Part shown: piece by piece, positions 24,033-36,839 of the stretch | Position numbering within the stretch: position 1 is the stretch's first letter | Layout: each line of letters starts with the position of its first letter | Assembly (NCBI GenBank): GCA_000328365.1 | Contig: KB309044.1 | Location: 246,552-310,551 of the forward strand | Reading direction: 5' to 3' | DNA length: 64,000 bases | From: Capitella teleta | Taxonomy: Eukaryota; Annelida; Polychaeta; Capitellidae | The notes under the pieces: generated by a model | The model's database searches: none | The model's input: only the letters and a program-made list of their open reading frames with translations | What the model was told of the DNA's origin: nothing | Program-made: the position numbers and the translations under genes

Positions 24033-24872
24033 TCAGGATGCCCTATGTATAACTCAGGATACAGGTATTATACCCTACCAATACTCTATGTATAACTTAC
24101 GGTACAGGTATTATTCCCTACCAATAGCCTACGTATAACTCAGGATACAGGTATTATACCCTACCAATACCCTATGTATAACTCAGGGTACAGGTATTAT
24201 TCTCTACCAATAGCCTATGTATAACTCAGGGTACAGGTATTATTCCCTACCAATAGCCTATGTATAACTCAGGATACAGGTATTATACCCTACCAATACC
24301 CTATGTATAACTCAGGGTACAGGTATTATTCTCTACCAACAGCCTATGTATAACTCAGGGTACAGGTATTATTCCCTACCAATAGCCTATGTATAACTCA
24401 GGATACAGGTATTATACCCTACCAATACCCTATGTATAACTCAGGGTACAGGTATTATTCCCTACCAATAGCCTATGTATAACTCAGGATACAGGTATTA
24501 TACCCTACCAATACTCTATGTATAACTCAGGGTACAGGTATTATTCCCTACCAATAGCCTATGTATAACTCAGGATACAGGTATTATACCCTACTAATAG
24601 CCTATGTATAACTCAGGATACAGGTATTATACCCTACCAATAGCCTATGTATAACTCAGGATACAGGTATTATACCCTATCAATAGCCTATGTATAACTC
24701 AGGGTACAGGTATTATACCCTACCAATAGCCTATGTATAACTCAGGGTACAGGTATTATTCCCTACCAATACCCTATGTATAACTCAGGATACAGGTATT
24801 ATACCCTACCAATAGCCTATGTATAACTCAGGATACAGGTATTATACCCTACCAATACCCTATGTATAACTT
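24033..24872. repeat. Minisatellite, 43-bp unit, about 19 copies
   Basis: Tandem units start CTATGTATAACTCAGG and continue through acaggtattat to ccctaccaatagc; successive starts (24043, 24086, 24129...) are 43 bp apart. Two main variants differ together at two places (GGATACAGG with TATACC, GGGTACAGG with TATTCC) and are interleaved, suggesting a higher-order unit. Each unit carries a near-palindrome GGTATTATACC. It lies just before an assembly gap. Confidence 0.95.
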
Positions 24873-24899
24873 CGTGTACACTGACTTATAATTATTGGG

Positions 24900-25014
24900 G
24901 AATATTTGGTATAATATTTGGTAATAATTAGGTATAATATTTGGCGTTTTTGAAAAAATGTATTTTGGTTACACTGGCGATATAAATTTTGGCGAATCAC
25001 AAAGTGAAACAAGA
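24900..25014. repeat. Dispersed repeat family R1, copy B
   Basis: ATATTTGGCGTTTTTGAAAA and the following tattttggttacactggcgatat match the left half of copy A at 17281. The right part is cut off by the run of N. Confidence 0.5.
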
Positions 25015-25022
25015 TACGTAAG

Positions 25023-25072
25023 NNNNNNNNNNNNNNNNNNNNNNNNNNNNNNNNNNNNNNNNNNNNNNNNNN
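25023..25072. other. Assembly gap (50 N)
   Basis: Exactly 50 N, the same length as the other gap in this window, so the number is a placeholder. It follows the minisatellite and a dispersed repeat, which probably caused the assembly break. Confidence 0.99.
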
Positions 25073-25287
25073 CTGCGATATAATTAATAATGTTTAACAA
25101 TTAATATGAATAATCAACATCGATGAACAAATTCCAGGATAAAAGTACAGTAATAACACAGAGAATGAAAAATAACAAAGAAAAACGAAGAGGACTGATG
25201 CAATGAAACTAAAACCGGGGTTCACTTTCCAAGTATACTAACTAATTAATTTGAAGCTATAAATCAGTCAGTATACAGCTTTGTATA

Positions 25288-25530
25288 TATATGTGACCCC
25301 TAGCACCGAAACCCATGCATACTAAGTCACATTGTCACATTTTTAGGTTCAATGCCTTCTACTAGCTGATGCAATTCCATTCAGTTTAATGTAAGGATTA
25401 TCTAAATCGGAGCAATAGTTCAAAGGGCACAGCCTGTTTACGGGTCAACCCTACACGTAATCTGACCTCTCAGGGCTTGTTTCTCGGGAATATGCTCATG
25501 TGTGGGTTTCGGCGCGAGGAATCACATATA
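25288..25530. mobile_element. 243-bp MITE with roughly 30-bp inverted ends
   Basis: The left end TATATGTGACCCCTAGCACC continues CGAAACCCATGCAT; the reverse complement of the right end begins TATATGTGATTCCTCGCGCC and continues GAAACCCACACATG. About 25 of the first 30 positions agree. Both ends begin with TA, as would fit a Tc1/mariner-type target, but flanking (TA)n makes the exact boundary unsure. There is no coding capacity. Confidence 0.7.
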
Positions 25531-25966
25531 GTTATATATACTTACAACCTTCGTAGGCCTACCTTTGTATGGTACATGCAAATACAATAGTACACCCAAC
25601 AATGAAACATGATAAACTGGTTAATGAATGAATTAAAGTTCCTTGAACTTCGGAGTTCCTCGAAATGGCGAAAAAGACAAAAGGAGAGAAGAAATGATAA
25701 AAAAGTCAGATCGAAAGCACTGCATATATATTGTCCAATCAGCGATGACGAATTACGGCATCACAAATAAGCAGCTCATGTTTGTATTCGAAAAGTTAGA
25801 GCTGGGGCGATTATCCGATAATTACACTTTCTTCTCTCAATATTCGGGTTGGAATCTACTCCGAGATTCCCTCTATTAACGATAAACAAAACGCAATTGC
25901 TTCTCAATCCTAGTACGCGCAACTTCCTTCTCTCGATCACAGCAATATTGAGGTGCAATCAACCAA
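25531..25966. other. Spacer downstream of the unrecognised minus-strand gene
   Basis: Nothing recognised. The short open frame at 25643-25879 lacks any family signature and is probably non-coding. Confidence 0.4.
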
Positions 25967-27315
25967 TCAGTACAACCAACTCTTTTCACGTTTACTGTAA
26001 ACGTTGGAGAAAGTTTTAAGCGGGGTTTGAAAGGATTTCGCCAGCGATGCATTCTCTGCAACATACCGCCTCCTCTTTGGCACTGGCGGTAGTGCTGGGA
26101 AGCAGGATCCATAAGGATATCCGAGATTCGATGTTTGTCGGAATAGGAAACTTCTTTTGGAGCTTTGCGGTTCTCGTGGGCCAAATGTCACTTTTTTCGG
26201 ATTCTCTGTATTCAGAGGCGGACATTTCACTTCGACCGGCGCCGCTGCCGGTTCCTGTGAGATATTCCGCTTCAAGATCCCGCGCCTACTACTGCTGCAG
26301 TCAGACGGCGGTCCTGTGAACGGGACGCTGGACGGATCCGCTAAGGGTGAACCCAGTTTCGGCAGAACAACCGGATCCGGAATCGGATCCACCACTTCCT
26401 CTGGCTCTTTGAATCTGGTTTTCATCTGCAGGTCGATGTGTTTGCACTGCATCTCCAGATCCGCCACCAACCTGCCCATCTGCTCGTACTCAGCTTCGCT
26501 ACACTGACCAGCTATGTTAGCTTGGGTCAGTTTTGACCTCAAACCGTTGACCTCTGTGTTGACTATTCCGGTCAAGAGGATGACGTACTTGGGGGCTCGG
26601 TACACCCCCGATGAAGGACGCTTCAGGTCGCCAAGTTCAACGCGCACCTGGATGTTTCTGAAGTGCTCGTTGACAGCAGTGCGAAGTGCTCTCAGCTTCT
26701 GGTAGATCTCCCCATGTCTGGTTCTGATGTTGCTGCAGAGCGTCGTCCCGTTGGACCCCATCCTGAAGATGGTGAACTGGAGGCGCCTCCTGGGCGATGA
26801 CGCGTGTCCTGTGCAATGAGGGATTAAGTTAATTTTAATTAATCAGGGTATTGGGGTGGCAGGACATGACTTCCTCATTAGCAGCAAGCGCACATAAATC
26901 GTTCAATAATCAAGGATTATCTCGTCTGATTCCTAATAACCCAAAACCACGGCATACCACAAGCATAAAGCAGATGAATCAATTGAACTCGATCGATGAG
27001 GTCACCAGGTGGGGGGGGGGGGTAATATTAGGGCGACACCCTGCACTTTGGTTATATATACTGAGGTATAACTGCAGGTGTACTTTACACGCCTACTTGC
27101 ACGTGTTAATTAACATGCCGACACAATTGAGAGTGGCTTTATATGTGTGGAATGCAACAGGTGGAATGTAATCAATTTTCTGTGCATTTGCTCCAACAAA
27201 TTGGTTTGTCAGTCAGGTATTACATCATAAATTTACAATATAAAGTAAATACATCCAATGGTTCATATAAATCAAAGATTCATACCCACTTACCATACCG
27301 GTTTATGTTGACCAT
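25967..27315 (-). CDS. Unrecognised protein with PP1-docking motif
   Basis: I do not recognise the family. The main exon 26808-25967 is open throughout and richer in GC than its surroundings. Open reading continues upstream of the first internal ATG (SSPRRRLQFTIFRMGSNG) to an acceptor tgcacag at 26809-26810. A possible first exon 27315-27294 (MVNINRYG) has the donor ATG|GTAAGT and the correct phase; the joined product would be 287 residues. The N-terminal half is a predicted helical, possibly coiled-coil region (IYQKLRALRTAVNEHFRNI; YEQMGRLVADLEMQCKHIDLQ). The middle is Pro/Ser-rich, with RRGILKRN and KKVTFG. KKVTFG fits the RVxF docking site of protein phosphatase 1. The C-terminus is basic (KRRR). 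Certain for the large exon, less so for the first. Confidence 0.6.
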
Positions 27316-27546
27316 TGCAATTGTGAATATCCGTACAGATGTACAAGGCAGAGGTCAACTGATTAAGCATTCACTCAAGTGCTACACGACTCTCTAATGT
27401 GTATGTTGAACACTCGACGCTCAGAAATTCATCGGTTACCAAGCAGCAGAGGTTATAAATCGGTGTGAAACTTCTGCAGTCGATCGCTCCCGTCAATGTA
27501 AACTTGGCAGCCGACCAATATATAGCTGGACGGATAGGTCAATAAA

Positions 27547-27678
27547 ATGGAACTCACTCTTGTTTTTGGGAGTTGTTTTTCAGTAGCTATTTTCGGGATT
27601 TCCACTCGGGGATCATCGCTTGCTGTTCCTCATGGAGTGTTGGTTAAAAAGACAGAGCTATCATCTGGTCAATTGTAA
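27547..27678 (+). CDS. Possible 43-residue secreted peptide or signal-peptide exon
   Basis: A short frame, MELTLVFGSCFSVAIFGIST..., begins with a hydrophobic segment that resembles a signal peptide and ends LSSGQL. A TATA-like atatatag stands about 28 bp upstream (27519). A weak donor (TCTG|GTCAAT) near 27667 would allow it to be a first exon instead. No homology is recognised; it could be chance. Confidence 0.25.
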   Translation: MELTLVFGSCFSVAIFGISTRGSSLAVPHGVLVKKTELSSGQL

Positions 27679-28384
27679 ATCTTGAAATGACAAATTCGGA
27701 TTTAGAATTAGATTAAAGAATTAACGAGTCTCCAAAACCATATTTTTTTAATTCTCCTTCGTTGACTTTCGATCAATCCAGATTATGTCTGGCCTCTCGA
27801 ACCTTCTTACGTAAGACTCGATTAGAGTTCGTGGAAATTTAGTGAATGTGTGTATTTATATCTCGTCTTAATTATATTCAACCAGCTTGTCTCGCCTGGG
27901 GATTGCTGTTAAAGCGAGACCGCACTTTCTTGGGGCATTCTACCACCAATATATCCAATAAAGACCCTTACTTGACGAGTTTTCCTATTAAGCTGAACAC
28001 ATTAACTAATAATGCACAAATGATGAGTCAAATGACGTCATCCCACACATTCATATCGAGGTTACCCGTCAAGTCCAAACTGCATCACTCTGTCACTTAA
28101 AAGTACAACCTGTTTACCTGAGTGGTAGAGAACTAAAGGCAAGGGTTTGGGAGCCATGGATTGTGATCAGCATCGTCATTCTTATATATAGCAACATACC
28201 AGCAGTGCATGCAGACCTTCAAATAGACACCTTAAAAGCAACATAAAAATCTAATTTCATTGCTTTGTTTGTGGATAATTCCAAAGTTTTATATCTGTCA
28301 ATTATGAGATTATGAGCTTTTTCGGAATGATATAAACGAGCTTTTTACTTAAATTTTAATGCTTTCAAGTTTAAGATTTTAGCC
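27679..28384. other. Intergenic, no gene recognised
   Basis: No recognisable exon or repeat; the open frame at 27846-28100 has no motif. Confidence 0.45.
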
Positions 28385-28600
28385 CTCTCACAGTCCCACA
28401 CTCATGTCTATATTTGTTGTTGTTTTAGGCTTATTTAACATCAGAATCCTGGAGCAATTAAGGCTTATGTGGTCCGAGGAGTTAAGCAGGAGTTGAATGA
28501 ACCTTACCTGAGGACACAAGGTTGGTGGTTGGAACCTCCAGTTGCCAGCGCCAAGCCCTTTCGAGGCGAGCAGGCTAACCACTTGGCACCACTCTCCTAA
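28385..28600 (-). repeat. tRNA-derived SINE
   Basis: On the minus strand a tRNA-like head carries an A-box-like TGGTGCCAAGTGGTTAGCC (near 28590-28570) and a B-box-like GGTTCCAACC (28536-28527), about 53 nt apart as in tRNA genes. About 100 nt of unrelated body follow, and then an (ACA)n-type tail (28414-28423). It is a RNA polymerase III retroposon, not a functional tRNA. Confidence 0.65.
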
Positions 28601-29590
28601 GTCACAATCTCGATGGTATTATTTTAGAGCGTGTTTGAGAATTCAAATAGTTTGATATTGTTTATAATCACAACCGTTATTTCACTTCTCAAATTGTTTG
28701 CTCTATGCGCTGCCTGTGGCATAGGCCCGATGTGATCTTTCGGCTATTCACGTTCCACAGAAAATTGAACTTAAAATTCTTGACGTTTTTCGAAAATAGA
28801 TTGAAAATTAAACTTGGAATACGACGATTATTTATTATTTGCTTGTTTGGTCATAATTATCATTAAGCAACCGATCGAATAAATAGTAGTAATGAAGTCA
28901 AAATTAAAGAATATATGTGCTCTTAAGTTCTTAATTAAATGCTCCAGCAATGGTTTGAAACATCGGATTGCCCAGCTGCCAATGAGCCAACAAGACAATT
29001 ACTGTTGGGGTCAGACATCGTGACCTAGGCACCCATGATAGAGCCATTGCCGTATAGCTAGTGCATGCATGAGTGAACAACTGTACACTCTACATGTAAA
29101 TAAATCCCGTATGATTAAGATAAATAGATAGATAGATTTATTCGACAAGGGTCAGGAGACATGCGAAGTTCATAACTGAACGTAACATATGTATGCCACG
29201 AAATGAGTGAGAATTGAATGATTATCATGATGGTAATACAATACAAAAATAATACAAACATAGTACAGTAAAGTTATAAAAGTACAAAAGAAATAGAAAT
29301 TGTTAAAGAAAGTACTGAAAATGATTAAAAGGCATAGGAAATCGTCGGTATCGATTAAATGAAAGGTAGAGAATAACAAGTAATCATAGTATTCTGTATG
29401 CAGTTCGTCATCACGGTTATAATTTATGGAATTGTGGGGCATTAATTCAATAAGAAAGCACGAGTATATGTCATCAGAGGAAAACGTTAAGTCATAACGT
29501 ATAGGATCAGCCGCCCATCATAACGCACTTATGCGGAATCAAAACGCATTTGTTTAAAGCAACCTTGCGAGTTCAAAGACCGCGTCAGTG
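28601..29590. other. Intergenic, no gene recognised
   Basis: AT-rich. A (GATA)n patch at 29118-29136 followed by 'gatttattcgacaagg' resembles the 3' tail of a LINE, but no coding part is attached. Confidence 0.4.
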
Positions 29591-29792
29591 AAGCAGAACA
29601 TTCATCACATGATTCTCGTCAACTGCGTCTTCGCTGTCAAGTTGTCAACAGAATTCTCCTTCGGAATATCGCAACGTAGGATTCGAACAAAGGTGAGTTC
29701 CCATAATGATCACTATATTGTTTGTAATCATAACGCACTTCATCCCCCTCTGCTAAAACTGATCCTACATACATGATGCTATCTCCTGCAGT

Positions 29793-32158
<2,366 letters not shown>

Positions 32159-32351
32159 GTCATTTGCTGGTTGCACTGCTTGTGCAATTGTTTGTCTTCT
32201 TGGTGTTTCATGTGGTTAACTTCGTGTGATTCATTAACAAGTGTTTATTTCGATTAAACGTACTAATATCATGACATATATTGAGTGGCTGGGTCACCGA
32301 ATGTAACAATTGTTAACATGTTGTATCATGCCAGTTCTGTCTGGAATTTTA

Positions 32352-32357
32352 AATAAA
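32352..32357 (+). terminator. Poly(A) signal of the cathepsin L gene
   Basis: AATAAA about 195 nt after the stop codon, in an AT-rich 3' UTR. Confidence 0.5.
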
Positions 32358-33499
32358 TTTAATTGGTGAAAGTGGTTTAGGCTAATGTTTGCTTTCTGCT
32401 CTTTGGGAGAGTATCATGGTCTAGGAAATACATTGTACAGCTTTTTTACCTGTATACTGCATAATGTCACCAATGGTCGGCAATTTGAGGAGTGAGGACG
32501 AAACTTGAAAAGTAATGACATGCTCCTCTGAATGTAAATTAAAATAAAATAATAAATAAACGCATTTGTTGACATCGAAGGTGCGTCATTACTCATGGCA
32601 CTCCAACGGCTAAAGCTGTTTACGAAGTTGTTATATTCATTCATATTAATGTTTCGTTGATACCCTAAACCTGTGAACGAATAAAGTGATCGATCGTGCA
32701 TTATTCCTCTGTTAAGTAATTGAATATATTATGCCAATGATTATATTTCAACTCATGTATAATGATTCATAATTATTACAACGATTATTAGCAGAATTGA
32801 CTCTGAATAAAGAGCATTATTTATAAAAACAAAAAGAGAGATCACATGAGTCGAAGAATTCACGTGCAGCAGGTCGCTTGGTCCCATTGCGTTTTAAAGG
32901 GTCATCTTTCTGACTCCTTCGTTTCGCTTCCTTCTCATATTCAATGTCAACATCTTCCGAGTTTTCATTCGCGTCACGTGTCTCAGCTGTTCTTTAAACC
33001 GTCACTCACAAATGCAGATTCCCAGAAACATGCAAAAAAATAATTCTTGGAAATCGGTGACCGAGTTTCGTCAGAAGAAGCCACGAGGTGAGCGTCCCGA
33101 TAAAAGACGGGTTCGATTTCCTCCTTCGACCACTCACAATGTTTGTCAAACTCTTAACTCGGTGAACGAACTAGAATTCCAGTTCACTTGGGACAGAATT
33201 GTCCGTTTGGCGCAGGAGTGAGACGCACTGCGAAGAAGGTCATTGATACATCGAAACTCAGCAGTGCGAACTCAGATCTAGTGGCAGTGTCCATTACGAC
33301 GTTTCCCTTTAAGATGACGTCGTTTTTCTCCAACGTGGAATGAACGCTGAAAATATACCATGACCTTCAATTGGAACCCATAATTTTAACGCTTTGTGCC
33401 ATCGGCAGGTGCAGAAAGGGGTTTCCGACGTACGTCAGCGATTCATTGAGACTGCGTAGTGAACATGGACAAAACAGAATTGCCATCTGTCCATTTCAG
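32358..33499. other. Intergenic, no gene recognised
   Basis: No recognisable exon. A B-box-like ggttcgatttcc near 33110 hints at another decayed tRNA-derived repeat, but there is no convincing A box. Confidence 0.4.
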
Positions 33500-33660
33500 A
33501 CGCGATGGCGCAGTGATGTCGCGCTCACTTATAGCATGCAGAGGGTCATGGGTTCGATATCTGGTGGTGTAACTTGTCGGGTCTGAATTTCACGTCCCAA
33601 AAGCCAAATTGTGATACCTGGTTGGACAGCGATGGATAAATGTGTTCAATTAGCTGCTTG
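33500..33660 (+). repeat. tRNA-derived SINE (probable)
   Basis: TGGCGCAGTGA (33506-33516) fits an A box, and GGTTCGATATC (33551-33561) fits a B box with one mismatch. The spacing of 45 nt is correct. About 100 nt of body follow, without a clear tail. The anticodon-arm region does not fold as a normal tRNA. Confidence 0.55.
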
Positions 33661-34068
33661 ATCGTGGATAACAATGCCTGTTCAGCCAAAACATTCATTA
33701 TAATTGATTCGTGCGCCAATTTTCATCGTTTGTGCCTTTTTACTGTAATATATAAGGAGACGCCAGTCGTCAATCTCATAAGCGAGTGCACCAATGACCG
33801 CCATATTGAGCAACACGTGAGTTCTCAGATAATTCTGCTTCGTGCGTGTTAATACGGTGACCTAATTGCACGCTAGACCAGAATGCATCGCGTCCAACAT
33901 ACGCGAAAAACTCTATTAGCCACGAATCAGAAGCACACTGATAATATAACTGCCTTCGTTCGCTCTTTACCACATCGCGTGTTAATTAATGGAACAATTT
34001 TAAAGTGAATATAAATGTTGTTTGTGTCAGTGAAGGACACAAGATAGGCGACCATGCTAGGCCTACCC

Positions 34069-34757
34069 TTAAGTTTACTGGTCCAAGGGGGCCACCCGCA
34101 GAATAAGTTTACTTGTCCAGGGGAGGCACCCACAGAATAATTAAGTTTACTGGTCCAAGGGGGTCACCCACAGAATAATTAAGTTTACTGGTCCAAGGGG
34201 GCCACCCGCAGAATAAGTTTACTTGTCCAGGGGGGGAGGCACCCACAGAATAATTAAGTTTACTGGTCCAAAATGGCCACTCACAGAATAATTAAGTTTA
34301 CTGGTCCAAGGGGGCCACCCACAGAATAATTAAGTTTACTGGTCCAAGAGGGCCACCTGCAGAATAGGTTTACTTGTCCAGGGGGGGGGGGCACCCACAG
34401 AATAATTAAGTTTACTGGTTCAAGGGGGCCACCCACAGAATAATTAAGTTTACTGGTCCTAGGGGGCCACCCGCAGAATAAGTTTACTTATCCAGGGGGG
34501 GGGGGCACCCACAGAATAATTAAGTTTACTGGTCCAAGGGGGCCACCCACAGAATAATTAAGTTTACTGGTCCAAGGTGGCCACCCACAGAATAATTAAG
34601 TTTACTGGTCCAAGGTGGCCACCCACAGAATAATTAAGTTTACTGGTCCAAGGTGGCCACCCGCAAAATAATTAAGTTTACTGGTCCAACGGGGCCACCC
34701 GCAGAATAAGTTTACTTGTCTAGGGGGGGGCACCCACAGAATAAGTTTACTGGTTTG
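34069..34757. repeat. Minisatellite, about 38-bp unit, about 18 copies
   Basis: Repeated AAGTTTACTGGTCCAAGGGG, then gccacccacagaataatt. Unit length alternates between about 38 bp and shorter forms that lack 'aatt', and some units carry an expanded G run (up to about 10 G at 34380 and 34497). No coding capacity. Confidence 0.93.
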
Positions 34758-34779
34758 TAGGTGTTGCATGGACATTGCA

Positions 34780-35100
34780 TCCTGCTAATATGACAACTGC
34801 TGACGATCAAATACCAATTTTCGCCAGGTTCCACCGCTCAGATAAAGAAACAAGTAAACGTTAATTTTATGCCTTGTTATGCACTACATGTATACGAATA
34901 AAAGTACATCGACGACGCTATTGTAAAATTGAAAAAATCGGTATGAATGCATGCAGTGTTTATATCTGCCACCGGCCTTCAAACATAAAATTGTCGATGC
35001 ATGGGTCTATATCTGGGCTTAAAGAGGTTTAATAATGGTGTCAATTGGATACATTGGTGAAAGAATTTCCCCGGAAAGTACAGAATTGCATGCTTCAAAG
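34780..35100. repeat. Old dispersed repeat R2, copy 1
   Basis: Scattered identity with 54120-54652: gacgatcaaatacca near the left, and aaaattgtcgatgcatgggt, taataatgg, atacattggtgaaagaat near the right. The copy is diverged. The other copy ends in a TTAA-flanked inverted repeat, so R2 may be a TTAA-type DNA transposon family. Confidence 0.45.
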
Positions 35101-36839
35101 CAAAGTAGTTTGTCAGAAGGAATGTTGTATACCAATTATTGCGTAAATGAAGTCCATTGCCATTAGATAATGAATGTTAAAGACAATGAATCAGCGATAG
35201 TCGATAAATTTCTGAACCTACCAATTAAGGAAAGCTCTATAAAATTAAAAAGCTATGGGGAACCAATGCAAGTTAGACCTCATGATATGAGAAAACGCCA
35301 CAACGAACCCAGAGGGTGCGGTTAGGTCCATTGTTCACCCGTCAAAGCACAATAATATTTTATGCTCATGTTGTTTTTTTACTAAATTCGAAATCGACAC
35401 CAGATCGCGTGGTCCACGTGACTTTCGTCGGTATTTCGGGACGGGAAAGTATTTCACTGAGTGGACTCCATTTTCCAATTCCTAATTTGTTTTAAGCTAA
35501 TGTTGCAAATGTGAGAGAAAAGGATGCGTTCCAATGTGATATGATGATCTCCTGTGTGTATTTATTATCATGTTTCTGAATGCCTCGATATCCTCGAGCT
35601 TAGTTGGTAATTAGTCACCGTATGTCTCCAGCTGAGAATACAGAAATCTGACCCTGAAATCATCTCTTTGAAAGAAAATTCCATTTGTACATAAATTTTG
35701 GGTGAGTATCGCGTGACCATGCATACCATAAGCACCGTTTATTGTGTGCACATCAAGAGCAGATACTCGTAACCGAAAGGAGGGTTCATGGTTCTCATAG
35801 AAGTGAAGAAGTGGCAGGATTTGGTTGTGGGCTTTTCGGTCTGAGGTCGCATTCCCTTGGATGTCTAGACTTTCCGTGTTCACTGTTGACGGTTGAACAA
35901 TTCAAAGTGCCAATTATAACAAGAGTTATTACAACAATCGTAACCTTTTTTAATGGACACTTGTTATAGATTTTGTTTATTTATTTAGTTTTTATCTGAA
36001 GTTTTGTTCTCGGGGCTCTTCCCTTTCATGAGCATTTTTCATAGTTTATTACTAAGTGTTCTATCATGTTGAAATATTCATGGCGAAACAAAATTTTATG
36101 CGTGAGCTGCAACAGATCACACTGGAGTTCCTTAGTTTCACTTTGTTCACAATTCATATGCTCTTGTGATTCCATTAAACATTGTAGGCGTAATCATGAA
36201 TGCCTGGGATTTATGAGATTTTGTGTTGAATTGGTGTATGTAGAAAATTTTAAAAGCCACTCACATTAAATGGCAATTGCTTGTTTTACTTTCCCAAGGC
36301 GAATAGTATCCATGAAGCTCAGAGAATTGAATTGAAATTGTATTGAAAGGATTGATGATAGAATCAGCTGCAGCAAAACAATAAATAATTATTATAGCCT
36401 GCAAATGATATGGTGTGTTGTACTAGACATTTTAATTAAAGTGTTATTTGAAGTGTCTTGAAATCGCTATTTGCTGTTTCAAAATTATCTTCAATGCATC
36501 AATTCCTGCATATGAGAGCTAATTCTTAACGATCTCATCGGACTTTTGTTCCAAATCTTCGCGTAAAAATCATCAATTGCTTAATCTAAAAGTTTTAGAT
36601 TCATGTCACTGATAATTCCTACTTTGCTGTAATATATCAGGCAATTGTTGTCGCTGTCGATCTCGACCTATGCTTCAAGCCGCGATTATTAATAATCGGA
36701 AGTATTTTGTCGCTTTTAATCTCCTCGCTATCATAACGAACTTCGGCAACATTATACCAATGTGAGCGATCAATCCATGCTATAGAGTATCTCTGCTATT
36801 ATGTCGAGGCAACTTTGGATGCAGAGACCGTGACCAGAG
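35101..36839. other. Intergenic, no gene recognised
   Basis: I see no recognisable exon or repeat here; AT-rich throughout. Confidence 0.45.

Noticed and set aside
24033-24872. CRISPR-like array
   Set aside because: Units are contiguous 43-bp tandem repeats without unique spacers, in an animal genome.
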